The position numbers were made by a program, and so were the translations under genes. A stretch of DNA of 64,000 nucleotides from Hippophae tibetana (taxonomy: Eukaryota; Streptophyta; Magnoliopsida; Rosales; Elaeagnaceae), in assembly GCA_037013495.1 (NCBI GenBank), contig CM072801.1, forward strand, positions 109,499,816 through 109,563,815. The letters are read 5' to 3'. Positions 1 to 11,075 of the stretch are shown here, piece by piece (position 1 is the first letter of the stretch; each line of letters starts with the position of its first letter). The notes below the pieces were generated by a model. The model searched no databases and was not told where the DNA came from. It saw only the letters and a list, made by a program, of their open reading frames with translations.

Positions 1-1380
1 AAGGGATTCGCATCGTTTGGGATCATAACCTTGGATGCTGAAAATGGAGTATCTATCTTCACATATCTATTTTTAGAATTTTAGATTTAAAAAATTTTGT
101 GCTTTGGAGTTTTTCTCCTCTCTTAAGTCACAATTTCCAAAAAGGGAAAGAAATTGTGTACTTAAAGTCTTGTCTTTTATTTCAATTTTGTTGACATTGT
201 TTTCCACTTTGGATTTCATATCTTATTTTTCTTTAAAATCTTGTCATCTTTTACTTTTCTTTGTTTTATATGTTCCACCTTTCTTTCTTCTTGAGAAAAA
301 CAAGAGAGCTAATACAGTTCACAGTGTAAAAACAAAAAGAAGGTATTAATTGTGGTTGTAACTAAAAACTGTTATAACTTTTATTTTGTGCATTGAAATG
401 AGTACTATAACATATCAAATCTGAAGCTCGTTCCGATGCCTAAAAACGCACCGTAGCAATAGTATATTTCCTCACTTTTGTCAAACCAAATTTCATGGTG
501 CATACTACATAATGATGTCTTAAACTTTGGTCGCACCTTATTTCGTTGTAATCTATTCTTGCTCTTTAGGATTTCAATTTGTTCATCTTAGCCATATTCT
601 TAGTAATTCAATCTTTCTTATTCCATTGAGTTCCAGCGTTCTTAGGTTGTCCGCAAAAGGGATTCGCATCGTTTGGGATCATAACCTTGATTGGTGAAAA
701 TGGTGTATCTACCTTCACATATCTATTTTTAGAATTTTTGGTTTAAAAAATTTTGTGCTTTGGCTGTTTTCTCCTCTCTTAAGTCACAATTTCCAAAAAG
801 AGAAAGAAATTGTGTCCTTAAAGTCTTGTCTTTTATTTCAATTTTGTAGACATTGTTTTCAACTTTGGATTTCATATCTTATTTTTCTTTAAAATTTTGT
901 CATCTTTTACTTTTCTTTGTTTTATGGGTTCCATCTTTCTTTCTTCTTGAGAAAAACAAGAGAGCTAATACAGTTCACAGTGTAAAAACAAAAAGAAGGT
1001 ATTAATTGTGGTTGTAACTAAAAACTGTTATAACTTTTATTTTGTGCATCGTAATGAGTACTATAACATATCAAATCTGAAGCTCCTTCCGATGCCTAAA
1101 AACGCACCGTAGCAATAGTATATTTCCCCACTTTTGTCAACCCAAATTTCATGGTTCATACTACATAATGATGTCTTAAACTTTGGTCGCACCTTATTTC
1201 GTTGTAATCTCTTCTTTCTCTTTAGGATTTCAATTTGTTCATCTTAGCCATATTCTTAGTAATTCAATCTTTCTTATTCCATTGAGTTCCAGCGTTCTTA
1301 GGTTGTCCGCAAAAGGGATTCGCATCGTTTGGGATCATAACCTTGGTTGCTGAAAAATGGAGTATCTACCTTCACATATC

Positions 1381-1411
1381 TATTTTTAGAATTTTAGGTT
1401 TAAAAAATTTT
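1381..1411 (+). other. Phased A/T tracts before the register point (exemplar)
   Basis: Runs T5, T4, A6 and T4 follow one another with centres about 8-11 bases apart, then the A6/T4 junction. Such spacing can bend DNA, a common property of satellite monomers. The segment is kept in nearly all units, with ttaag, cataa, aaacatttt and aaatatttt variants that shorten some runs. Confidence 0.45.
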
Positions 1412-1441
1412 GTGCTTTGGAGGTTTTCTCCTCTCTTAAGT

Positions 1442-1471
1442 CACAATTTCCAAAAAGAGAAAGAAATTGTG
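1442..1471 (+). other. Conserved dyad in the monomer, 9-bp arms (exemplar)
   Basis: CACAATTTC at 1442-1450 and its reverse complement GAAATTGTG at 1463-1471 flank a 12-base purine-rich loop. The element recurs at about 24-60 bases after each register point. Type C has one arm change (cacaattttc) that leaves a U-G wobble in a plus-strand transcript. Units with agaaatttgtcc (9939, 15842, 17809, 18464, 23058, 23713) lose the pairing, so it is not universal. It could be a hairpin, a protein site with two-fold symmetry, or chance. Confidence 0.6.
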
Positions 1472-1683
1472 TCCTTAAAGTCTTGTCTTTTATTTCAATT
1501 TTGTTGACATTGTTTTCCACTTTGGATTTCATATCTTATTTTTCTTTAAAATCTTGTCATCTTTTACTTTTCTTTGTTTTATGTGTTCCACCTTTCTTTC
1601 TTCTTGAGAAAAACAAGAGAGCTAATACAGTTCACAAAGTAAAAACAAAAAGAAAGTATTAATTGTGGTTGTAACTAAAAAAT

Positions 1684-1728
1684 GTTATAACTTTTATTTT
1701 GTGCATCGAAATGAGTACTATAACATAT
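1684..1728 (+). other. Palindrome GTTATAAC and half-site TATAAC cluster (exemplar)
   Basis: Each monomer has the perfect 8-bp palindrome GTTATAAC, followed about 30 bases later by agTACTATAAC, whose TATAAC can pair with the first GTTATA. An AGTACT site lies in the second part in most units. Used here as the phase point for cutting monomers. No function can be assigned. Confidence 0.5.
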
Positions 1729-2993
1729 CAAATGTGAAGCTCGTTCCGATCCTATAAACGCACCGTAGCAATAGTATATTTCCCCACTTTTGTCAACCAA
1801 AATTTCATGGTTCATACTACATAATGATGTCTTAAACTTTGAATGCACCTTATTTCGTTGTAATCTCTTCTTGCTCTTTAGTATTTCAATTTGTTCCTCT
1901 TCGCCATATTCTTAGTAATTCAATCAATCTTATTCCTTTGAGTTCCAGCGTTCTTAGGTTGTCCGCAAAAGGGATTCGCATAATTTGGGATCATAACTTG
2001 GTTGCTAAAAATGGTGTATCTACCTTCACATATCTATTTTTAGAATTTTAGGTTTAAAATATTTTGTGCTTTGGAGGTTTTCTCCTCTCTTAAGTCACAA
2101 TTTTCAAAAAGAGAAAGAAATTGTGTCCTTAAAGTCTTGTCTTTTATTTCAATTTTGTTGACATTGTTTTCCACTTTGGATGTCATATCTTACTTTTCTT
2201 TAAAATCTTGTCATCTTTTACTTTTCTTTGTTTTATGTGTTCCACCTTTCATTCTTCTTGAGAAAAACAAGAGAGCTAATACAGTTCACAATGTAAAAAC
2301 AAAAAGAAGGTATTAATTGTGGTTGTAACTAAAAACTGTTATAACTTTTATTTTGTGCATCGAAATGAGTACTATAACATATCAAATCTGAAGCTCGTTC
2401 CGATGCCTAAAAACGCACCGTAGCAATAGTATATTTCCCCACTTTTGTCAACCCAAATTTCATGGTTCATACTACATAATGATGTCTTAAACTTTGGTCG
2501 CACCTTATTTCGTTGTAATCTCTTCTTGCTCTTTAGGATTTCAATTTTTTCATCTTAGCCATATTCTTAGTAATTCAATCTTTCTTACTCCATTGAGTTC
2601 CAGCGTTCTTAGGTTGTCTGCAAAAGGGATTCGCATCGTTTGGGATCATAACCTTGGATGCTGAAAATGGAGTATCTATCTTCACATATCTATTTTTAGA
2701 ATTTTAGATTTAAAAAAATTTGTGCTTTGGAGTTTTTCTCCTCTCTTAAGTCACAATTTCCAAAAAGGGAAAGAAATTGTGTACTTAAAGTCTTGTCTTT
2801 TATTTCAATTTTGTTGACATTGTTTTCCACTTTGGATTTCATATCTTATTTTTCTTTAAAATCTTGTCATCTTTTACTTTTCTTTGTTTTATATGTTCCA
2901 CCTTTCTTTCTTCTTGAGAAAAACAAGAGAGCTAATACAGTTCACAGTGTAAAAACAAAAAGAAGGTATTAATTGTGGTTGTAACTAAAAACT

Positions 2994-3648
2994 GTTATAA
3001 CTTTTATTTTGTGCATCGAAATGAGTACTATAACATATCAAATCTGAAGCTCGTTCCGATCCTATAAACGCACCGTAGCAATAGTATATTTCCCCACTTT
3101 TGTCAACCCAAATTTCATGGTGCATACTACATAATGATGTCTTAAACTTTGGTCGCACCTTATTTCGTTGTAATCTATTCTTGCTCTTTAGGATTTCAAT
3201 TTGTTCATCTTCGCCATATTCTTAGTAATTCAATCTCTCTTATTCCATTGAGTTCCAGCGTTCTTAGGTTGTCCGCAAAAGGGATTCGCATCGTTTGGGA
3301 TCATAACCTTGATTGGTGAAAATGGTGTATCTACCTTCACATATCTATTTTTAGAATTTTTGGTTTAAAAAATTTTGTGCTTTGGCGGTTTTCTCCTCTC
3401 TTAAGTCACAATTTCCAAAAAGAGAAAGAAATTGTGTCCTTAAAGTCTTGTCTTTTATTTCAATTTTGTAGACATTGTTTTCAACTTTGGATTTCATATC
3501 TTATTTTTCTTTAAAATTTTGTCATCTTTTACTTTTCTTTGTTTTATGGGTTCCATCTTTCTTTCTTCTTGAGAAAAACAAGAGAGCTAATACAGTTCAC
3601 AGTGTAAAAACAAAAAGAAGGTATTAATTGTGGTTGTAACTAAAAACT
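2994..3648 (+). repeat. Satellite monomer, type A exemplar
   Basis: Monomers are cut here at the palindrome GTTATAAC, an arbitrary but well-conserved phase. Type A is marked by ggcggttttctcc instead of ggaggttttctcc, by TAG in the tract ttttgtagacattg, and by gggttccatc where most monomers read gtgttccacc. In the following monomer these are succeeded by gctccttcc and tcttctttctc. Clear type A units lie around register points 760 (ggctg variant), 3382, 6004, 37486, 40765, 43388, 53222, 55190 and 57813; 61747 is a D/A hybrid. Type A is normally followed by type B, then C, which defines the higher-order repeat. Confidence 0.85.
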
Positions 3649-4305
3649 GTTATAACTTTTATTTTGTGCATCGTAATGAGTACTATAACATATCAAATCT
3701 GAAGCTCCTTCCGATGCCTAAAAACGCACCGTAGCAATAGTATATTTCCCCACTTTTGTCAACCCAAATTTCATGGTTCATACTACATAATGATGTCTTA
3801 AACTTTGGTCGCACCTTATTTCGTTGTAATCTCTTCTTTCTCTTTAGGATTTCAATTTGTTCATCTTAGCCATATTCTTAGTAATTCAATCTTTCTTATT
3901 CCATTGAGTTCCAGCGTTCTTAGGTTGTCCGCAAAAGGGATTCGCATCGTTTGGGATCATAACCTTGGTTGCTGAAAAATGGAGTATCTACCTTCACATA
4001 TCTATTTTTAGAATTTTAGGTTTAAAAAATTTTGTGCTTTGGAGGTTTTCTCCTCTCTTAAGTCACAATTTCCAAAAAGAGAAAGAAATTGTGTCCTTAA
4101 AGTCTTGTCTTTTATTTCAATTTTGTTGACATTGTTTTCCACTTTGGATTTCATATCTTATTTTTCTTTAAAATCTTGTCATCTTTTACTTTTCTTTGTT
4201 TTATGTGTTCCACCTTTCTTTCTTCTTGAGAAAAACAAGAGAGCTAATACAGTTCACAAAGTAAAAACAAAAAGAAAGTATTAATTGTGGTTGTAACTAA
4301 AAAAT
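3649..4305 (+). repeat. Satellite monomer, type B exemplar (657 bp)
   Basis: Type B has one extra A in tgaaaaatggag before the register point, making the unit 657 bp, and reads cacaaagtaaaaac where others read cacagtgtaaaaac or cacaatgtaaaaac. It begins with the gctccttcc and tcttctttctc variants. Units of this type sit at register points 1417, 4039, 6661, 38143 (hybrid with C at its 3' part), 41422, 44045, 53879, 55847, 58470 and 62404, in nearly every case directly after a type A unit. A sub-variant with gtgttacacc is found at 44045, 48633, 51911, 58470 and 62404. Confidence 0.85.
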
Positions 4306-4959
4306 GTTATAACTTTTATTTTGTGCATCGAAATGAGTACTATAACATATCAAATGTGAAGCTCGTTCCGATCCTATAAACGCACCGTAGCAATAGTATA
4401 TTTCCCCACTTTTGTCAACCAAAATTTCATGGTTCATACTACATAATGATGTCTTAAACTTTGAATGCACCTTATTTCGTTGTAATCTCTTCTTGCTCTT
4501 TAGTATTTCAATTTGTTCCTCTTCGCCATATTCTTAGTAATTCAATCAATCTTATTCCTTTGAGTTCCAGCGTTCTTAGGTTGTCCGCAAAAGGGATTCG
4601 CATAATTTGGGATCATAACTTGGTTGCTAAAAATGGTGTATCTACCTTCACATATCTATTTTTAGAATTTTAGGTTTAAAATATTTTGTGCTTTGGAGGT
4701 TTTCTCCTCTCTTAAGTCACAATTTTCAAAAAGAGAAAGAAATTGTGTCCTTAAAGTCTTGTCTTTTATTTCAATTTTGTTGACATTGTTTTCCACTTTG
4801 GATGTCATATCTTACTTTTCTTTAAAATCTTGTCATCTTTTACTTTTCTTTGTTTTATGTGTTCCACCTTTCATTCTTCTTGAGAAAAACAAGAGAGCTA
4901 ATACAGTTCACAATGTAAAAACAAAAAGAAGGTATTAATTGTGGTTGTAACTAAAAACT
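4306..4959 (+). repeat. Satellite monomer, type C exemplar (654-655 bp)
   Basis: Type C is marked by gatcctataaacg (one base shorter than gatgcctaaaaacg), ctttgaacgcacc or ctttgaatgcacc, gttcctcttcgcc, gcataatttggg, ttaaaatattttg, cacaattttc, gatgtcatatc and cctttcattc. Units lie at register points 2071, 4693, 7316, 8627, 14530, 38798, 40109, 42077, 42732, 44700, 46666, 56502, 57157, 59125, 61091 and 63059; 46011, 49288, 52566, 54534 and 60436 carry the 5' C markers but not gatgtcatatc. It is the most distinctive type and carries the best CENP-B-box-like sequence. Confidence 0.85.
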
Positions 4960-5615
4960 GTTATAACTTTTATTTTGTGCATCGAAATGAGTACTATAAC
5001 ATATCAAATCTGAAGCTCGTTCCGATGCCTAAAAACGCACCGTAGCAATAGTATATTTCCCCACTTTTGTCAACCCAAATTTCATGGTTCATACTACATA
5101 ATGATGTCTTAAACTTTGGTCGCACCTTATTTCGTTGTAATCTCTTCTTGCTCTTTAGGATTTCAATTTGTTCATCTTAGCCATATTCTTACTAATTCAA
5201 TCTTTCTTATTCCATTGAGTTCCAGTATTCTTTGGTTTTCCGCAAAAGGGATTCGCATCGTTTGGGATCATAACCTTGGATGTGGAAAATGGAGTATCTA
5301 TCTTCACATATCTATTTTTAGAATTTTAGATTTAAAAAAATTTGTGCTTTGGAGGTTTTCTCCTCTCTTAAGTCACAATTTCCAAAAAGAGAAAGAAATT
5401 GTGTCCTTAAAGTCTTGTCTTTTATTTCAATTTTGTTGACATTGTTTTCCACTTTGGATTTCATATCTTATTTTTCTTTAAAATCTTGTCATCTTTTACT
5501 TTTCTTTGTTTTATGTGTTCCACCTTTCTTTCTTCTTGAGAAAAACAAGAGAGCTAATACAGTTCACAAAGTAAAAACAAAAAGAAGGTATTAATTGTGG
5601 TTGTAACTAAAAACT
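4960..5615 (+). repeat. Satellite monomer, type D exemplar
   Basis: Type D reads cttactaattc, ccagtattctt (loss of the CG in ccagcgttctt) and ggatgtggaaaatgg before the register point. Units occur at 5349, 7972, 9283, 13875, 15186, 17153, 45356, 47322, 50600, 59781, 61747 (5' part) and 63715. Between 45 and 64 kb type D also carries gggtgtccgc instead of ggttgtccgc, so copies there descend from one variant. Type D follows type C in the A-B-C-D series. Confidence 0.82.
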
Positions 5616-7868
5616 GTTATAACTTTTATTTTGTGCATCGAAATGAGTACTATAACATATCAAATGTGAAGCTCGTTCCGATCCTATAAACGCACCGTAG
5701 CAATAGTATATTTCCCCACTTTTGTCAACCCAAATTTCATGGTTCATACTACATAATGATGTCTTAAACTTTGGTCGCACCTTATTTCGTTGTAATCTCT
5801 TCTTGCTCTTTAGTATTTCAATTTGTTCATCTTCGCCATATTCTTAGTAATTCAATCTCTCTTATTCCATTGAGTTCCAGCGTTCTTAGGTTGTCCGCAA
5901 ATGGGATTCGCATCGTTTGGGATCATAACCTTGGTTGCTGAAAATGGTGTATCTACCTTCACATATCTATTTTTAGAATTTTAGGTTTAAAAAATTTTGT
6001 GCTTTGGCGGTTTTCTCCTCTCTTAAGTCACAATTTCCAAAAAGAGAAAGAAATTGTGTCCTTAAAGTCTTGTCTTTTATTTCAATTTTGTAGACATTGT
6101 TTTCAACTTTGGATTTCATATCTTATTTTTCTTTAAAATCTTGTCATCTTTTACTTTTCTTTGTTTTATGGGTTCCATCTTTCTTTCTTCTTGAGAAAAA
6201 CAAGAGAGCTAATACAGTTCACAGTGTAAAAACAAAAAGAAGGTATTAATTGTGGTTGTAACTAAAAACTGTTATAACTTTTATTTTGTGCATCGAAATG
6301 AGTACTATAACATATCAAATCTGAAGCTCCTTCCGATGCCTAAAAACGCACCGTAGCAATAGTATATTTCCCCACTTTTGTCAACCCAAATTTCATGGTT
6401 CATACTACATAATGATGTCTTAAACTTTGGTCGCACCTTATTTCGTTGTAATCTCTTCTTTCTCTTTAGGATTTCAATTTGTTCATCTTAGCCATATTCT
6501 TAGTAATTCAATCTTTCTTATTCCATTGAGTTAAAGCGTTCTTAGGTTGTCCGCAAAAGGGATTCGCATCGTTTGGGATCATAACCTTGGTTGCTGAGAA
6601 ATGGAGTATCTACCTTCACATATCTATTTTTAGAATTTTAGGTTTAAAAAATTTTGTGGTTTGGAGGTTTTCTCCTCTCTTAAGTCACAATTTCCAAAAA
6701 GAGAAAGAAATTGTGTCCTTAAAGTCTTGTCTTTTATTTCAATTTTGTTGACATTGTTTTCCACTTTGGATTTCATATCTTATTTTTCTTTAAAATCTTG
6801 TCATCTTTTACTTTTCTTTGTTTTATGTGTTCCACCTTTCTTTCTTCTTGAGAAAAACAAGAGAGCTAATACAGTTCACAAAGTAAAAACAAAAAGAAGG
6901 TATTAATTGTGGTTGTAACTAAAAACTGTTATAACTTTTATTTTGTGCATCGAAATGAGTACTATAACATATCAAATGTGAAGCTCGTTCCGATCCTATA
7001 AACGCACCGTAGCAATAGTATATTTCCCCACTTTTGTCAACCCAAATTTCATGGTTCATACTACATAATGATGTCTTAAACTTTGAACGCACCTTATTTC
7101 GTTGTAATCTCTTCTTGCTCTTTAGTATTTCAATTTGTTCCTCTTCGCCATATTCTTAGTAATTCAATCAATCTTATTCCATTGAGTTCCAGCGTTCTTA
7201 GGTTGTCCGCAAAAGGGATTCGCATAATTTGGGATCATAACCTTGGTTGCTAAAAATGGTGTATCTACCTTCACATATCTATTTTTAGAATTTTAGGTTT
7301 AAAATATTTTGTGCTTTGGAGGTTTTCTCCTCTCTTAAGTCACAATTTTCAAAAAGAGAAAGAAATTGTGTCCTTAAAGTCTTGTCTTTTATTTCAATTT
7401 TGTTGACATTGTTTTCCACTTTGGATGTCATATCTTATTTTTCTTTAAAATCTTGTCATCTTTTACTTTTCTTTGTTTTATGTGTTCCACCTTTCATTCT
7501 TCTTGAGAAAAACAAGAGAGCTAATACAGTTCACAATGTAAAAACAAAAAGAAGGTATTAATTGTGGTTGTAACTAAAAACTGTTATAACTTTTATTTTG
7601 TGCATCGAAATGAGTTCTATAACATATCAAATCTGAAGCTCGTTCCGATGCCTAAAAACGCACCGTAGCAATAGTATATTTCCCCACTTTTGTCAACCCA
7701 AATTTCATGGTTCATACTACATAATGATGTCTTAAACTTTGGTCGCACCTTATTTCGTTGTAATCTCTTCTTGCTCTTTAGGATTTCAATTTGTTCATCT
7801 TAGCCATATTCTTACTAATTCAATCTTTCTTATTCCATTGAGTTCCAGTATTCTTAGGTTGTCCGCAA
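5246..7868 (+). repeat. Four-monomer higher-order repeat, copy 3 (diverged)
   Basis: The same D-A-B-C order is kept at register points 5349, 6004, 6661 and 7316, but with several substitutions per monomer relative to copies 1 and 2 (for example gagttaaagcg, ttttgtggtttgg and cttatttttc where copy 2 reads cttacttttc). This fits an older duplication than the one that separates copies 1 and 2. Confidence 0.75.
7218..7234 (+). other. CENP-B-box-like 17-mer in a type C monomer (exemplar)
   Basis: The sequence ATTCGCATAATTTGGGA matches eight of the nine fixed positions of the mammalian CENP-B box pattern NTTCGNNNNANNCGGGN; the one mismatch is T for C at position 13. Most other monomers read ATTCGCATCGTTTGGGA, seven of nine. 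With such a loose pattern an eight-of-nine match is not rare in 656 bp, and CENP-B binding is established in mammals, so function is unproven. Confidence 0.3.
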
Positions 7869-10800
7869 AAGGGATTCGCATCGTTTGGGATCATAACCTT
7901 GGATGTGGAAAATGGAGTATCTATCTTCACATATCTATTTTTAGAATTTTAGATTTAAAAAATTTTGTGCTTTGGAGGTTTTCTCCTCTCTTAAGTCACA
8001 ATTTCCAAAAAGAGAAAGAATTTGTGTCCTTAAAGTCTTGTCTTTTATTTCAATTTTGTTGACATTGTTTTCCACTTTGGATTTCTTATCTTATTTTTCT
8101 TTAAAATCTTGTCATCTTTTACTTTTCTTTGTTTTATGTGTTCCACCTTTCTTTCTTCTTGAGAAAAACAAGAGAGCTAATACAGTTCACAAAGTAAAAA
8201 CAAAAAGAAGGTTTTAATTGTGGTTGTAACTAAAAACTGTTATAACTTTTATTTTGTGCATCGAAATGAGTACTATAACATATCAAATGTGAAGCTCGTT
8301 CCGATCCTATAAACGCACCGTAGCAATAGTATATTTCCCCACTTTTGTCAACCCAAATTTCATGGTTCATACTACATAATGATGTCTTAAACTTTGAACG
8401 CACCTTATTTCGTTGTAATCTCTTCTTGCTCTTTAGTATTTCAATTTGTTCCTCTTCGCCATATTCTTAGTAATTCAATCTTTCTTATTCCATTGAGTTC
8501 CAGCGTTCCTAGGTTGTCCGCAAAAGGGATTCGCATAATTTGGGATCATAACCTTGGTTGCTAAAAAAAATGTATCTACCTTCACATATCTATTTTTAGA
8601 ATTTTAGGTTTAAAATATTTTGTGCTTTGGAGGTTTTCTCCTCTCTTAAGTCACAATTTCCAAAAAGAGAAAGAAATTGTGTCCTTAAAGTCTTGTCTTT
8701 TATTTCAATTTTGTTGACATTGTTTTCCACTTTGGATGTCATATCTTATTTTTCTTTAAAATCTTGTCATCTTTTACTTTTCTTTGTTTTATGTGTTCCA
8801 CCTTTCATTCTTCTTGAGAAAAACAAGAGAGCTAATACAGTTCACAATGTAAAAACAAAAAGAAGGTATTAATTGTGGTTGTAACTAAAAACTGTTATAA
8901 CTTTTATTTTGTGCATCGAAATGAGTACTATAACATATCAAATCTGAAGCTCGTTCCGATGCCTAAAAACGCACCGTAGCAATAGTATATTTCCCCACTT
9001 TTGTCAACCCAAATTTCATGGTTCATACTACATAATGATGTCTTAAACTTTGGTCGCACCTTATTTCGTTGTAATCTCTTCTTGCTCTTTAGGATTTCAA
9101 TTTGTTCATCTTAGCCATATTCTTACTAATTCAATCTTTCTTATTCCATTGAGTTCCAGTATTCTTAGGTTGTCCGCAAAAGGGATTCGCATCGTTTGGG
9201 ATCATAACCTTGGATGTGGAAAATGGAGTATCTATCTTCACATATCTATTTTTAGAATTTTAGATTTAAAAAATTTTGTGCTTTGGAGGTTTTCTCCTCT
9301 CTTAAGTCACAATTTCCAAAAAGGGAACGAAATTGTGTCCTTAAAGTCTTGTATTTTATTTCAATTTTGTTGACATTGTTTTCCACTTTGGATTTTGATA
9401 TCTTATTTTTCTTTAAAATCATGTCATCTTTTACTTTTCTTTGTTTTATGTGTTCCACCTTTCTTTCTTCTTGAGAAAAACAAGAGAGCTAATACAGTTC
9501 ACAGTGTAAAAACAAAAAGAAGGTATTAATTGTGGTTTTAACTAAAAACTGTTATAACTTTTATTTTGTACATCGAAATGAGTACTATAACATATCAAAT
9601 CTGAAGCTCTTTCCGATGCCTAAAAACGCACCGTAGCAATATTATATTTCCCCACTTTTGTCACCCAAATTTCATGGTGCATACTACATAATGATGTCTT
9701 AAATTTTGGTCACACCTTATTTCGTTGTAATTTCTTCTTGCTCTTTAGGATTTCAATTTGTTCATCTTAGCCATATTCTTAGTAATTCAATCTTTCTTAT
9801 TCCATTGAGTTCCAGCGTTCTTAGGTTATCCGCAAAAGGGATTCGCATCGTTTGGGATCATAACCTTGGTTGCTGAAAATGGTGTATCTACCTTCACATA
9901 TCTATTTTAAGAATTTTAGGTTTAAAAAATTTTGTGCTTTGGAGGTTTTCTCCTCCCTTAAGTCACAATTTCCAAAAAGAGAAAGAAATTTGTCCTTAAA
10001 GTCTTGTCTTTTATTTCAATTTTGTAGACATTGTTTTCAACTTTGGATTTCATATCTTATTTTTCTTTAAAATCATGTCATCTTTTACTTTTCTATGTTT
10101 TATGTGTTCCACCTTTCTTTCTTCTTGAGAAAAACAAGAGAGCTAATACAGTTCACAGTGTAAAAACAAAAAGAAGGTATTAATTCTGGTTGTAACTAAA
10201 AACTGTTATAACTTTTATTTTGTGCATCGAAATGAGTACTATAACATATCAAATCTGAAGCTCGTTCCGATGCCTAAAAACGCACCGTAGCTATAGTATA
10301 TTTCCCCACTTTTGTCAACCCAAATTTCATGGTGCATACTACATAATGATGTCTTAAACTTTGGTCGCACCTTATTTCGTTGTAATCTATTCTTGCTCTT
10401 TAGGATTTCAATTTGTTCATCTTCGCCATATTCTTAGTAATTCAATCTTTCTTATTCCATTGAGTTCCAGCGTTCTTAGGTTGTCCACAAAAGGGATTCG
10501 CATCGTTTGGGATCATAACCTTGGTTGCTAAAAATGGTGTATCTACCTTCACATATCTATTTTTAGAATTTTAGGTTTAAAATATTTTGTGCTTTGGAGG
10601 TTTTCTCCTCTCTTAAGTCACAATTTCCAAAATGAGAAAGAAATTGTGTCCTTAAAGTCTTGTCTTTTATTTCAATTTTGTTGACATTGTTTTCCACTTT
10701 GGATGTCATATCTTATTTTTCTTTAAAATCTTGTCATCTTTTACTTTTCTTTGTTTTATGTGTTCCACCTTTCATTCTTCTTGAGAAAAACAAGAGAGCT

Positions 10801-11075
10801 AATACAGTTCACAATCTAAAAACAAAAAGAAGGTATTAATTGTGGTTGTAACTAAAAACTGTTATAACTTTTATTTTGTGCATCAAAATCCGTACTATAA
10901 CATATCAAATCTGAAGCTCGTTCCGATGCCTAAAAACGCACCGTAGCAATAGTATATTTCCCCACTTTTGTCAACCCAAATTTCATGGTTCATACTACAT
11001 AATGATGTCTTAAACTTTGGTCGCACCTTATTTCGTTGTAATCTCTTCTTGCTCTTTAGGATTTCAATTTGTTCA
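7510..11075 (+). repeat. Duplicated block, offset 5,903 bp (9 monomers), left copy
   Basis: About 3.57 kb matches 13413-16978. Shared rare markers include cgaaatgagttc (7605 and 13508), the run of A before tgtatctacc in the type C unit, tgtcacccaaat, ggtcacacc, agaaatttgtcc, gtagctatag, ccaaaatgag and atccgtact. The left end falls between cattc and cacaatg markers near 7500-7540; the right end is near 11075, where cttagtaattc replaces cttactaattc. Confidence 0.8.

Larger units (their letters stand above)
1..2623 (+). repeat. Four-monomer higher-order repeat, copy 1
   Basis: This block recurs 2,622-2,623 bp downstream. From about 766 to 2546 I see no difference from copy 2, including rare shared variants such as atcgtaatgag, aaaatgttat, cttatttccttt-free segments of monomer 4 (tcctttgagttcc) and cataacttggttg. 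Differences cluster at about 394-765. The block contains one D/F-like unit, then A, B and C. It is cut by the window start. Confidence 0.88.
2624..5245 (+). repeat. Four-monomer higher-order repeat, copy 2
   Basis: Second copy of the 2.62-kb unit. Its last 80 bases or so (after about 5168) switch to type D markers (cttactaattc, ccagtattctt), whereas copy 1 continues with a different variant, so the duplication junction lies near 5168. Confidence 0.88.

Noticed and set aside
1417-1425. GGAGG next to the frame start, resembling a ribosome binding site
   Set aside because: It lies inside the frame rather than upstream, and the sequence is clearly a eukaryotic-type satellite, so bacterial translation signals are not relevant.
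1417-1662. An 81-codon open frame, repeated in many monomers, with a hydrophobic predicted product
   Set aside because: It begins at TTG, not ATG; about thirty monomers have TAG in the middle (ttttgtagac); the GATATC variant shifts the frame; changes show no bias to silent positions by eye. It is a by-product of a T-rich segment.
1480-1895. Internal sub-repeat: tcttgtcttttatttcaatttt compared with tcttgctctttaggatttcaattt about 386 bases further on
   Set aside because: The resemblance is short and falls in low-complexity T-rich sequence; the flanks do not align. A profile self-alignment of the consensus would decide.
5116-5439. A 107-codon open frame overlapping the first in another frame
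   Set aside because: Also TTG-started, present only in some units, overlaps the 81-codon frame and breaks freely in neighbouring monomers. No domain is recognisable.
9252-9458. A 68-codon minus-strand frame in type E units
   Set aside because: GTG-started, lysine-rich only because it is the complement of the T-rich segment, and limited to a few units.
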